A DNA stretch of 59,937 nucleotides from Flavobacteriales bacterium (lineage in GTDB: Bacteria > Bacteroidota > Bacteroidia > Flavobacteriales > JANQLC01). A model generated the notes under the pieces. It made no database searches, was not told where the DNA came from, and saw only the letters and a list, made by a program, of their open reading frames with translations. This document shows positions 52,453 to 59,937 of this stretch, piece by piece (the first letter of the stretch is position 1; every line of letters begins with the position of its first letter). The stretch covers positions 1 to 59,937 of the forward strand of contig JANQLC010000042.1 in NCBI GenBank assembly GCA_028280815.1, written 5' to 3'. Position numbers and translations under genes: made by a program.

Positions 52453-53778
52453 TCACCGGTCGAACGCCCAGCGCATGAGGTCGTTTCCATTGGCATACAG
52501 AATCAGGGCCATCAGGATAAAAAATCCGGCGAGCTGTGCGTATTCCAACACCTTTTGATGCGGCTTTCTACCGGTGATGAGCTCCCAGAGCACGAATACG
52601 ACATGACCGCCATCGAGTGCCGGTATCGGCAATACATTTAAGAAAGCCAAGGCGATCGAGAGAAATGCGGTTACATGCCAAAACGCAGACCAGTCCCAGG
52701 TATTGGGAAAGAGTTTGCCTAGGCTGCCCACCCCGCCCAGGGACTTATAGGCGCCCGTATGGGGGTTGAGGATCAGCGCAAACTGCTTCACATAGCGGCT
52801 TAAAACCGCACGGGTTTGGCGTACCCCTGCTGGGAAAGCGGCGAAGAAGCCGTAATCCTGGGTCGCTACTCGGAGGAAATGCGAAGCATCCCAGCCTTGG
52901 ATACCGATTAGGCCCTTCTCAGGGACAAAAACGGGGAGGCGCAGCCGTTGGGCACCGCGCTGTACCATCAGGGCTATCGTATCGCCTTTGTGCGCCGGTA
53001 TTTCGGTCACCACCTCGTCTGCAAAGGAAATCGGCTTGCCGGCAATGGCCAAAATGCGGTCTCCCGGTCGCAGGCTCGCCCTTTGCGCTTCTGAATTCTC
53101 CACCACGCGCGAAACCACATAGGGCATACGGGGAAGGACGTAAAACCGCCCCTTTTCTTCCACGATGCGCTTCTTATCGGCGTCGCTCAAGTAAATGGTA
53201 TGCGGCTTTCCATCGCGTTTGACCAAGACCGAATCGCTCAGGAGTATATCCGGCACCAGCGATGCACTGCGCTCTGGTGATCGGCCATCGATTTCGAGAA
53301 TTTTATCCCCGTTCTCAAAGCCGATTTGGTGTCCGATCGTGTCGGTTACAATGCCGTATTTCATGTTTTTTACCGGCAGGTACCGCTCCCCATCGGCATA
53401 CAGCAGCATGGCGTAGATAAAAAAGGCTGATAAAACGTTGACCGTCACACCACCGATCATGATGATGAGCCGTTGCCAAGCGGGCTTCGATCGAAATTCC
53501 CAGGGTTTTGGCGCTGACTTTATCTGCGCTTTATCCATATGCTCGTCGAGCATACCGGCTATCTTTACGTAACCGCCCAAGGGCAACATGCCGATTCCAT
53601 ATACCGTGCCCTTGTAACGCTTCTTTACCAGCGCACGGGGCCAGTCGAAAAACAGAAAAAACCTCTCCACCCGGGTTTTAAAAAGCCGGGCGGGTATAAA
53701 GTGGCCAAGCTCGTGTAAAATCACGAGTATGGACAAGCTGAACACGAGCTGAAGTGCCTTAATCCAAAATCCCGCCAC
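52453..53778 (-). CDS. rseP: Site-2 zinc metalloprotease RseP
   Basis: RseP cuts membrane-embedded substrates, in other bacteria anti-sigma factors and signal-peptide remnants. The 441-residue protein has the catalytic HELGH in the first helix (VILHELGHFIPARLF), two PDZ-like regions (about 120-290, with DKILEIDGRSPE and DRILAIAGKPIS) and the second active-site motif ALDGGHVVFVLWELITGRKP near the end, with four hydrophobic segments. The start is a GTG at 53778 with AAGGG shortly upstream. It stands alone on the minus strand and is divergent from sco1. Bacteroidota homologues share this length. Confidence 0.95.
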   Translation of the reverse strand: MAGFWIKALQLVFSLSILVILHELGHFIPARLFKTRVERFFLFFDWPRALVKKRYKGTVYGIGMLPLGGYVKIAGMLDEHMDKAQIKSAPKPWEFRSKPAWQRLIIMIGGVTVNVLSAFFIYAMLLYADGERYLPVKNMKYGIVTDTIGHQIGFENGDKILEIDGRSPERSASLVPDILLSDSVLVKRDGKPHTIYLSDADKKRIVEEKGRFYVLPRMPYVVSRVVENSEAQRASLRPGDRILAIAGKPISFADEVVTEIPAHKGDTIALMVQRGAQRLRLPVFVPEKGLIGIQGWDASHFLRVATQDYGFFAAFPAGVRQTRAVLSRYVKQFALILNPHTGAYKSLGGVGSLGKLFPNTWDWSAFWHVTAFLSIALAFLNVLPIPALDGGHVVFVLWELITGRKPHQKVLEYAQLAGFFILMALILYANGNDLMRWAFDR

Positions 53779-53850
53779 AGCGATCCCTTTCTATCCCATT
53801 TAAAGTGTTAAATCGCATGAAATCTCGTAGATCTCTCGGCCTTTATCCGT

Positions 53851-53858
53851 AGCTTTGC
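53851..53858 (+). promoter_or_regulatory. -7 promoter box of sco1
   Basis: TAGCTTTG is a full match to TAnnTTTG, 67 bases before the sco1 ATG, in the gap between the divergent rseP and sco1 genes. Confidence 0.45.
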
Positions 53859-53925
53859 ACCGAATCATGCGCTGGCAAAAATACGCTTTTTACCCATTCT
53901 CTCTGTCTCATTTAAACCCGGTACT

Positions 53926-54591
53926 ATGGCTTTCCTCACCAAAGCACTATGCTTCAGAATCGGCATTACTGCTGTTATCGCGATCACGGCTATCGCCATC
54001 GGCGCCCATTTCATAAGGCCTACTACGCTACCCGTCTATAACCCCGCTCAGGTAAACCCGGACTTGGTCGATGAATCCGTCCGCGGCGAGCGGGATCACC
54101 ACATCGCCGATTTCTCACTCACCGACCAAAATGGTCAGACCATCACACAGGCCGATTACAGGGGTAAGATTTACGTGGCCGACTTCTTTTTTACCACCTG
54201 TACCAATATTTGCATTCCAATGGCCGAGCAGATGAAGCGCATACAAGCTGCTTTTGCAGGCGACCCGGAAGTGATGCTGCTCTCCTATACGGTAACGCCA
54301 GCGATCGACACCGTCGCACAGCTCAAACGCTATGCCCTGAAAAAGGGAGTAAACGATGCGAAATGGCACTTGGTGACCGGCGACAAAAAACAGATCTACG
54401 ACCTGGCTCGAAAATCCTACTTTGCCGTAACCACCAAGGGGGACGGTGAGGCAAATGATTTTATCCACACCCAAAATTTCGTGCTGGTGGATAAGGAAAG
54501 GCGAATCCGCGGCTTTTACAATGGCACAGACCCCAAAGATATCGATCGACTGATCGGGGATATTGAAATTTTAAAAAGGGAAGAAGGTTAG
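53926..54591 (+). CDS. SCO1/SenC family copper chaperone
   Basis: A 221-residue thioredoxin-fold protein with an N-terminal membrane anchor (residues about 10-30). The copper site is visible as TTCTNICIPMAEQM (CxxxC, near residue 90) with the distal His in DFIHTQNFVLVDK near 180. SCO proteins deliver copper to the CuA centre of cytochrome c oxidase, so a heme-copper oxidase and aerobic respiration are likely in the host. It has its own -7 box and stands alone; no cytochrome oxidase gene is in the window. Confidence 0.92.
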   Translation: MAFLTKALCFRIGITAVIAITAIAIGAHFIRPTTLPVYNPAQVNPDLVDESVRGERDHHIADFSLTDQNGQTITQADYRGKIYVADFFFTTCTNICIPMAEQMKRIQAAFAGDPEVMLLSYTVTPAIDTVAQLKRYALKKGVNDAKWHLVTGDKKQIYDLARKSYFAVTTKGDGEANDFIHTQNFVLVDKERRIRGFYNGTDPKDIDRLIGDIEILKREEG

Positions 54592-54719
54592 TCAGCAACC
54601 GCATCGAACGCCGGTGTCCGAGTCGCTTATGGCTTTAAAACTGTGGGTTTGTTCGTGCATATGGCTCCATCCGAATCGGATTCGCAGCCTGCTGTCACCC
54701 CTTTGTTTTTGCTGTGGAC

Positions 54720-54741
54720 ACGCCCCTTGGCCAAGGGGCGT
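54720..54741. terminator. 22-bp perfect palindrome after sco1
   Basis: ACGCCCCTTGG followed at once by CCAAGGGGCGT, then TAAAAATT. The stem is perfect and G+C-rich, but has no loop bases and no T-run. It may be a terminator hairpin with opened central pairs, or a protein-binding dyad between sco1 and pncB, 82 bases before the pncB start. Confidence 0.35.
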
Positions 54742-54798
54742 AAAAATTGGAATCGGATTAAAGGCTGGTTCAAGCGCAGTGGTATGCTGAGATTTTTC

Positions 54799-54806
54799 TA
54801 CTTTTA
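54799..54806 (+). promoter_or_regulatory. Putative -7 box of pncB
   Basis: TACTTTTA matches TAnnTTTG except in the last base, 16 bases before the pncB ATG. Confidence 0.4.
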
Positions 54807-54822
54807 GGGCTTAAATGCTGCC

Positions 54823-55998
54823 ATGAAAGAGGCGATTTTCCGCTCCATTCTCGACAATGATTTTTACAAGTTTACCATGCAGAACTGCGTGGTCAAGCTA
54901 TTCCCCAATGCCCGTGCGCGCTATGGTTTTATCAATCGGGGGGGACACGAGTTTCCCGAGGGCTTTGACAAAGCGCTACAAGAGGTGATAGACGAGATGA
55001 AGGGCTTGCAGCTGAGCGATGCTGAAAAGCGATATCTCGCCCAAACTTGTCCCTATATCGACCCGTCCTACTTAGATTTCTTGCAAGGATATCGATATGA
55101 TCCCGAGGAGGTTTCCATCACGCAGCTCGGAACCGATCTAAAAGTGGTGATAGAAGGGCTTTGGTACCGGACGATTTTGTGGGAGGTGCCCATCCTGGCA
55201 GCGATTTGTGAATGCTATTACCGCATGTGTGGCACGGAGCGCTTAGGCGATGACGCCGTGGCGCAAATCGCACGAGACAAAATCGAATACTACAACCGAA
55301 TCCAGGTGCGGATAGCCGAATTCGGCACGCGCAGAAGGCATTCGGCACGCGCACATGAGCTCGTCACAGCGAGCCTCAAAAAGTATGGCGGCAAAGCCTA
55401 TACGGGAACGAGCAACGTAGATCTCGCCCATCGATTCCAACTGAAGCCCATCGGTACACATGCCCACGAGTGGTTCATGTTCCACGGCGCCAAATACGGT
55501 TTTAAAGTAGCCAACACCATGGCGCTGCAGCATTGGGTCAATGTATATCGCGGAGACTTGGGGATTGCACTTTCCGATACCTTTACGACAAAGTTTTTCT
55601 TCGAGTGCTTCGACAAAATGTTTGCCAAACTCTTTGACGGCGTCCGGCACGACAGTGGAGATCCCTTGGACTTTGCAGATAAGGCCATCGCTCATTACAA
55701 GCGGCTCGGCATAGATTCCCGGGAGAAGACGATCATCTTCTCCGATGGGTTGAACCCGGAAAAAGTAGCTGAAATCGCCGAGCATTGCCGGGGGAGAATC
55801 AAGGTTTCATTTGGAATCGGAACGGATTTCACCAATGATGTGGGCTTGGAACGATTAAACATCGTAATCAAAATGCTGGAAGCCCGGCCAGCTAGCGAAC
55901 CCTGGACACCCGTGGTGAAAATTTCCGACGAGCCGAGCAAGCACACCGGAGACCCAGCTATGCTGCGCTTGGCCAAAGCGTTTTTACACATCGGGTGA
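54823..55998 (+). CDS. pncB: Nicotinate phosphoribosyltransferase
   Basis: PncB makes nicotinate mononucleotide from nicotinate and PRPP in the NAD salvage pathway; the PRPP supplier prs is 2 kb away. The 391-residue protein starts ILDNDFYKFTMQNCVVKLFP, the family signature, and contains ARARYGFINRGG, the GTSNVDLAHRF loop near 205, THAHEWFMFHG with the phosphorylated-type His near 218, and VRHDSGDPLDF with IIFSDGLNPEK in the phosphoribosyl-binding part. Length is normal. It stands alone with its own putative promoter. Confidence 0.95.
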   Translation: MKEAIFRSILDNDFYKFTMQNCVVKLFPNARARYGFINRGGHEFPEGFDKALQEVIDEMKGLQLSDAEKRYLAQTCPYIDPSYLDFLQGYRYDPEEVSITQLGTDLKVVIEGLWYRTILWEVPILAAICECYYRMCGTERLGDDAVAQIARDKIEYYNRIQVRIAEFGTRRRHSARAHELVTASLKKYGGKAYTGTSNVDLAHRFQLKPIGTHAHEWFMFHGAKYGFKVANTMALQHWVNVYRGDLGIALSDTFTTKFFFECFDKMFAKLFDGVRHDSGDPLDFADKAIAHYKRLGIDSREKTIIFSDGLNPEKVAEIAEHCRGRIKVSFGIGTDFTNDVGLERLNIVIKMLEARPASEPWTPVVKISDEPSKHTGDPAMLRLAKAFLHIG

Positions 55999-56316
55999 GG
56001 ATGGGCTACCCTGTTCTGTCTCCTTTGCGAAGCGGTGAGTTGCCTCAGGCGAATGGTCTCATACTGCTGATGGCTCCTATATGCATGCCAGCACGGTCAT
56101 GCTTACCCAAACCACACCCGACCGAAAAACCAACCCCTTTGTAAGCTGCGACACAGGAAAAATACAAAAACGCCTGTTCTTTAAGCTGGCCAAACGGAAC
56201 AAGAGCTAAGCCAGCTGTTTTGACCCATCACAAAAGCCAAAACACAAAAAACAATCTCCCTTTTCAGAACATCCTCAGTTTGACTAGGTGATAAAAGTCA
56301 GCGCAGCTGGCCATCG
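55999..56316. repeat. Gene-free stretch with degenerate repeat units
   Basis: No gene is visible. From about 56145 to 56285 units of the dispersed repeat are seen, most clearly 56222-56266: gacccatcacaaaagcc, then A-rich, then ctcccttttcagaac. The closest matches are at 57338-57375, where GACCCATAGGGAC and CCCCTTTTCAGAGC appear in the same order. Confidence 0.4.
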
Positions 56317-57015
56317 GTGCATTTCGTTTTAAAAAGTTGTAGGTTTGTTTCCGAAGTTTCGGTAGACTTAATTCTAATTGATCCACCATACAATCTCAGT
56401 CCATATTCGACAGGAAGTATCAAAATGAATTGGAGAGAAGATTTAAATAACGATTTGGCTGAATGGGATAGCGTAGATTTCAACCCAGCGGACTTGGCAG
56501 CAGACTTTTTAAGAGTGCTTAACCCAACGGGTAACTTGTTTGCATTTTGTTCATATAACTTACTCGGTAACTGGCATGAGGCATTTGACCATAAATTTGA
56601 TACTTTTCAGTTTATGGTTTGGCATAAAACCAATCCGGCCCCTAAGATATACAAAGCCGGGTTTTTAAACAGTTGTGAGCTCATAATATGTTGCTGGAAC
56701 AAGGGACATACCTGGAATTTTGGTAAGCAAAATGAAATGCACAATTTTATTGAAAGCCCCATTTGCATGGGACAAGAACGCTAAAAAGAGCCCAAGCACC
56801 CTACTCAAAAACCGATTAAAATACTATGGCATATTTTAAAGATCGCTTCCAATGGGGGAGATGTAATTTTGGATCCATTTATGGGCGTGGGCTCAACAGG
56901 AGTAGCTGCGTTAGAAATGGATAGGAAGTTTATCGGCTTTGAACTTGAAGAAGATTATTATAGCGCCACGGAAAAACGTTTAAAATCTATTGAAAAACGA
57001 TTATTCGTATCATAG
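56317..57015 (+). pseudogene. DNA adenine methyltransferase (N6_N4_Mtase type) interrupted by an in-frame stop
   Basis: The frame codes VDLILIDPPYNLSPYSTGS with the catalytic DPPY, FLRVLNPTGNLFAFCSY, FMVWHKTNPAPK and, after a TAA at 56782-56784, continues in the same frame as PKHPTQKPIKILWHILK and LDPFMGVGSTGVAALEMDRKF, the SAM-binding motif, to a TAG at 57013. Only this single stop interrupts it. The N-terminus (GTG 56317) lacks the usual first strand, so the 5' end may be damaged too. It is richer in A+T than neighbours, and no restriction enzyme gene adjoins, so it looks like an acquired orphan methyltransferase now inactivated. A sequencing error at the TAA cannot be excluded. Confidence 0.75.
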
Positions 57016-57941
57016 TCAAAGGAATAGAAAGCCACTTATGACCATACGCCCTCGATAGGACGGAAAGAGGGGTTGGTAGAAAAACTACAAAAAGTGCCTG
57101 ATCTGATTTTGTTTTTCGGATTATAAATGGGAGGCAGGTCGCCTACAGAGATGAGCACAAAAAATAAATCCCGCTTTTCAAACGGTTGCACAGGATAAAA
57201 AATACCTCCAAACCAACGCAAAAGGGCGAGATCTGCTCGTTAAACCCAAGCCCACAAGGACGAGTAGAAAAAATACCCCCTCTTTTCAAGGCGACACATA
57301 GGTACAAGTGCCGAGAGACGGGGTTGGGATTTCAGCCTGACCCATAGGGACATACACCGAAAAAGCCCCTTTTCAGAGCGGTACAAAAGGTCAAAAGCAA
57401 AAAAACAAGGACATTCCTTCAGGCCGACCTACACAGAACGATGACAAAACACAGGTCTCTCTTCAAACTGACCCTACAACGGCAAAATCAAAAATGAACC
57501 GCAAGCGACAGGGGTAAGAGCTTTCCGAATTGAGCTGGAATTCCGAACGGGGAGAATAACGGTGTTCGATAAAAAGCGCAAGAAGGCTGGAAGGGCCTGC
57601 CCATAGACTGGAGACTGCTGTTCAAAAGGGAAGTAAAAAATGAGATCGCTGCAATCAATGGGGACGGTACAGTCGATTTATCCCCAGATGGGAATGCAAT
57701 AGCACCCCTTGGGGTTTATGAAATCTAACGGCAAAGCGCCTAGGTGAGCGGAATGGCTTGCCCATAGCATTAGCCTTTTGCGATTAGCGGATTGAATCAC
57801 GAGACGGGCTCCAAATTTGGTGGCGCTTTAAAGAGAAGAGGTGCCCCACTGGATGGCATAAGGTAGGTGAGTCGGTAAGGATTGTGCGCAGGTCGGTTTT
57901 TTCGGATTGACAGCCGATTTTTATATGTCGAGGCGCTTTTG
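57016..57941. repeat. Gene-free island with the clearest ~45-bp degenerate tandem repeat
   Basis: No gene is supported. From about 57140 to 57500 the plus strand carries repeated units, best anchored on TTTTCA or TTCA at 57175, 57283, 57330, 57370, 57416 and 57461: successive steps after 57283 are about 47, 40, 46 and 45 bases. In one frame from about 57250 the units read PQGRVEKIPPLFKAT, HRYKCRETGLGFQPD, (stop) GHTPKKPLFRAV, QKVKSKKTRTFLQAD and LHRTMTKHRSLFKLT, i.e. about 15 residues each. The stretch 57530-57790 shows no repeat and no gene. Confidence 0.5.
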
Positions 57942-58025
57942 TACCCGGGGCGGGAATCGAACCCGCACTCCGTTGCCAGAACTGGATTTTGAGTCCAGCG
58001 CGTCTACCCGTTCCGCCACCCGGGC
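57942..58025 (-). tRNA. tRNA-Leu (CAA)
   Basis: The minus strand gives an 84-base tRNA: acceptor GCCCGGG pairing CCCGGGT, discriminator A, D-arm TGGCGGAACGGGTAGACGC, anticodon stem CTGGA/TCCAG with loop CTCAAAA (anticodon CAA), a long variable arm and T-loop GTTCGATT. It is the second Leu tRNA of the window. CCA is not encoded. Confidence 0.95.
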
Positions 58026-58036
58026 AAAAGCGATGA

Positions 58037-58044
58037 CAAAAATA
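58037..58044 (-). promoter_or_regulatory. -7 promoter box of tRNA-Leu (CAA)
   Basis: The minus strand reads TATTTTTG, a full match, 12 bases before the mature tRNA 5' end. Confidence 0.45.
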
Positions 58045-58105
58045 CCAAAAAAAGAACTCTGAATCCGCGACCTGCAGCCACAAAATTACCACAGGGCTTT
58101 TTTCT

Positions 58106-58113
58106 TACCTTTA
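58106..58113 (+). promoter_or_regulatory. Putative -7 box of prs-rplY
   Basis: TACCTTTA matches TAnnTTTG except in the last base, 30 bases before the prs ATG. Confidence 0.4.
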
Positions 58114-58143
58114 CTCCGAGTATGTCAACACAAAAGGCGCACC

Positions 58144-59076
58144 ATGTCTGAAGGAGCAAAAATCTTCTGTACCCGAGCCAGCCAATACCTAGGGGAAAAA
58201 ATCGCGGAAAACTACGGCGAGCCCCTAGTCGAAATTGCCCTTGACGAATACAGTGACGGGGAATTTAAACCCTCTTTTGAGGAATCGGTACGCGGTTGCC
58301 GCGCTTTTATTATCGGTTCCACCTTTCCACCACAAGACAATTTAATGGAGCTGTTGCTCCTCATCGATTCGGCCAAACGCGCTTCAGCCCAAAAGATAAC
58401 CGTCGTCATACCGTACTACGGTTGGGCGAGACAAGACAGAAAAGACAAGCCTCGCGTACCCATAGCCGCCAAGCTGGTCGCCAGCCTAATCGCTACGGCT
58501 GGGGCTACCAGACTGATGACCATGGATTTACACGCCGACCAAATACAGGGTTTTTTTGAAATTCCCGTGGATCATTTGTACAGTTCATCCATTTTTCTCC
58601 CCCATATCGAAAGTCTAGGGATCGAAGACCTAATGATTGCATCACCCGATATGGGGGGCGCCAAACGCGCGCACAATTACGCCAAATTCTTGAACTGTGA
58701 TGTCGCGATCTGTTACAAGGAGCGCAAGCGCGCCAACGAGGTCGACAAGATGATGCTCATCGGGGATGTAAAGGCCAAAAATGTGATCTTGGTGGACGAT
58801 ATGGTGGACACGGCTGGCACCTTGACCAAAGCGGCTGATATGATAGCTGAAAGGGGCGTCAAGAGCGTCCGTGCGGTCTGCACACATCCTTTGTTGTCCG
58901 GGGCTGCGATGGAACGCATCGCGCATTCGGCCTTAGCCCAATTAATCGTAACGGACACCATTCCCATAAAGGCGGATTCATCTAAGATAAAAGTGCTATC
59001 TTGCGCCCCACTTTTTGCTCAGGTGATGAAAAGCGTACACAATTATACGTCGATCAGTCCCAACTTTATCATATAG
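58144..59076 (+). CDS. prs: Ribose-phosphate pyrophosphokinase (PRPP synthase)
   Basis: Prs makes 5-phosphoribosyl-1-pyrophosphate from ribose 5-phosphate and ATP, used for purines, pyrimidines, NAD (see pncB) and His/Trp. The 310-residue class I enzyme shows DEYSDGEFKPSFEESVRG near residue 33, the flexible loop YYGWARQDRKDKPRVPI near 95, DLHADQIQGFFEIPVDHL near 130 and the PRPP-binding VILVDDMVDTAGTL near 217. rplY follows after nine bases, and prs-rplY is a frequent pair in bacteria. Confidence 0.96.
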   Translation: MSEGAKIFCTRASQYLGEKIAENYGEPLVEIALDEYSDGEFKPSFEESVRGCRAFIIGSTFPPQDNLMELLLLIDSAKRASAQKITVVIPYYGWARQDRKDKPRVPIAAKLVASLIATAGATRLMTMDLHADQIQGFFEIPVDHLYSSSIFLPHIESLGIEDLMIASPDMGGAKRAHNYAKFLNCDVAICYKERKRANEVDKMMLIGDVKAKNVILVDDMVDTAGTLTKAADMIAERGVKSVRAVCTHPLLSGAAMERIAHSALAQLIVTDTIPIKADSSKIKVLSCAPLFAQVMKSVHNYTSISPNFII

Positions 59077-59085
59077 TAAAGAAGC

Positions 59086-59727
59086 ATGAAGACGATAAGG
59101 ATTCAAGGCAAAAAAAGAGGGCACCTGGGCAAAGCGGCCACAGCTGCGCTGCGCCGCCTTGGAAAAGTCCCCTGTGTGATGTATGGGGCAGGTGAAACCA
59201 TCCACTTTGCCACTGCGGAAATCGCTTTCAAAGGTCTGGTCTATACGTCGGATGCGCATTTCGTAAACGTGGAGATAGAAGGGGATAAGGCCTATAAAGC
59301 CATATTGCAAGATGTGCAATTTCACCCGGTGACAGATGCCATTCTACACGCCGATTTTTACCTGCTACAAGCCGACAAGCCGATACGCATGTTCATCCCG
59401 GTGCGCTTGACCGGCCGCTCATGCGGCGTTACAGCCGGCGGCTCCCTGAGCCTCTATATGCGCCGCCTAAGGGTACGGGCCGTACCTGGAGAAATGCCCG
59501 AGGAAATCAAAATCGATATCACGTCCCTGCGCATTGGAGATCGGAAATACATAGGTGAATTACAGGGTGCCGGAAACTATGAGCTGTTACATCCGGATCA
59601 TGCGGTAGCCGTGGCCGTACGCCGATCAAGGGCTGCGATATCCACGGGTGCGGCGACCGATTCAGAAGCGGAAGAAACCGCTGGCCAGACCGGGGACAAG
59701 ACCGCTGGAAAATCGGAAAACGCATGA
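59086..59727 (+). CDS. rplY: 50S ribosomal protein L25 (CTC form)
   Basis: The 213-residue protein binds 5S rRNA in the large subunit. It has the L25 domain (IRIQGKKRGHLGKAATAALRR, LGKVPCVMYGAGETIHF, about 1-90) followed by the longer TL5/CTC beta domain (about 95-185, with HADFYLLQADKPIRMFIPV, VPGEMPEEIKIDITSLRIGD) and a low-complexity acidic/Ala-rich tail (190-213). This long type is usual outside the gamma-proteobacteria. It follows prs by nine bases. In many Bacteroidota pth comes next; here the following frame is different. Confidence 0.95.
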   Translation: MKTIRIQGKKRGHLGKAATAALRRLGKVPCVMYGAGETIHFATAEIAFKGLVYTSDAHFVNVEIEGDKAYKAILQDVQFHPVTDAILHADFYLLQADKPIRMFIPVRLTGRSCGVTAGGSLSLYMRRLRVRAVPGEMPEEIKIDITSLRIGDRKYIGELQGAGNYELLHPDHAVAVAVRRSRAAISTGAATDSEAEETAGQTGDKTAGKSENA

Positions 59728-59937
59728 GCAACCCCTTGCGCCTCCCCTTTCCCTCTTCATCTCCACAGGTCGAGTCCCATGCGAGGGTGGTGTCGTACTT
59801 GAAAGGGCCGCCTCACAGCTACGTACCCCTGCGCCTATCCGCACTGAAACGGTCTCAAAAGGGGTTTAACCCAAGCATGGGTTTGCTTTTCAACGATCTT
59901 GGAAGGTGTATTCGATGGTCACAGAAAATTTACGACG
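59724..59937 (+). CDS. Possible gene start after rplY, open at the window end
   Basis: An ATG at 59724 overlaps the rplY stop (ATGA) and opens a frame of 71 codons that reaches the window end without a stop: MSNPLRLPFPSSSPQ at the start, later SYVPLRLSALKRSQ. The ATGA overlap is the type used by other coupled genes in this window, but I recognise no family and it is not Pth. It may be a real gene or chance. Confidence 0.25.
   Translation, partial: MSNPLRLPFPSSSPQVESHARVVSYLKGPPHSYVPLRLSALKRSQKGFNPSMGLLFNDLGRCIRWSQKIYD

Noticed and set aside
57140-57500. Possible degenerate CRISPR array in the repeat island
   Set aside because: Units are contiguous with no conserved repeat/unique spacer alternation, and no cas genes are near.
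57784-58092. 102-codon minus-strand frame
   Set aside because: It covers tRNA-Leu(CAA); the apparent protein is the translated tRNA.

Overview
The window reads as a chromosomal segment of a member of the Bacteroidota, probably a Cytophagales- or Saprospiria-like lineage. The evidence is a set of families typical of that phylum (DUF4271 next to hemD, DUF4296 after a polyprenol-phosphate-mannose synthase, DUF3078, a GLPGLI remnant, a TraR/DksA protein between ileS and lspA, a CarboxypepD_reg-type TonB receptor). Many genes are also preceded by the Bacteroidota -7 promoter box TAnnTTTG rather than by a strong Shine-Dalgarno sequence. No rRNA, integrase, intact transposase, CRISPR array or phage module was seen. 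A Sco1-type copper chaperone and C5-pathway heme genes suggest an aerobically respiring heme maker. Several decayed genes and many gene-poor islands suggest ongoing genome erosion, but the host or lifestyle cannot be told from this window.

Layout: (1) 0-6 kb: rnpA and pth on the minus strand, then ileS-dksA-lspA. (2) 6-20 kb: a broken lipoprotein, glucosaminidase-hemL, a DUF4136 lipoprotein, alaS divergent from an M23 peptidase-merR-lemA-TPM-TPM operon, then der and era. (3) 20-26 kb: an accessory, decaying stretch with a lipoprotein, a GLPGLI fragment, an SDR dehydrogenase, a PaaE-like ferredoxin reductase, a wrecked C10 (streptopain-like) protease, a frameshifted lipoprotein and a gene-free repeat island. 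(4) 26.5-32.7 kb: a heme cluster, hemA-hemC facing araC-hemH-MATE-hemJ. (5) 32.7-38.5 kb: DUF3078, a PhoD phosphatase and a TonB receptor. (6) 38.9-48.3 kb: hemD-DUF4271-GT39, divergent from dpm1-DUF4296-tyrS, then an AddA-like helicase-nuclease. (7) 48.5-60 kb: tRNA-Gly/tRNA-Leu, mutS, a SPOUT methyltransferase, tRNA-Asn, rseP, sco1, pncB, a nonsense-interrupted DNA methyltransferase, a second repeat island, tRNA-Leu, prs and rplY.

Heme genes are spread over three places (hemL; hemA/hemC/hemH/hemJ; hemD). They cover glutamyl-tRNA to hydroxymethylbilane and uroporphyrinogen III, plus the last two steps; hemB, hemE and a coproporphyrinogen oxidase are not in the window. An AraC regulator and a MATE exporter are translationally coupled into the heme operon. 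The GT39 enzyme and the Dpm1 synthase share a divergent promoter region and plausibly form an envelope or protein glycosylation pair.

The most unusual structures are three. First, the DUF4296 lipoprotein frame runs through a Pro/Thr-rich tandem repeat without a stop straight into tyrS, which has its own promoter inside that frame. Second, the 3' end of tyrS is tandemly duplicated. Third, a degenerate repeat of about 45 bp (about 15 codons) recurs in the gene-free islands in both orientations.
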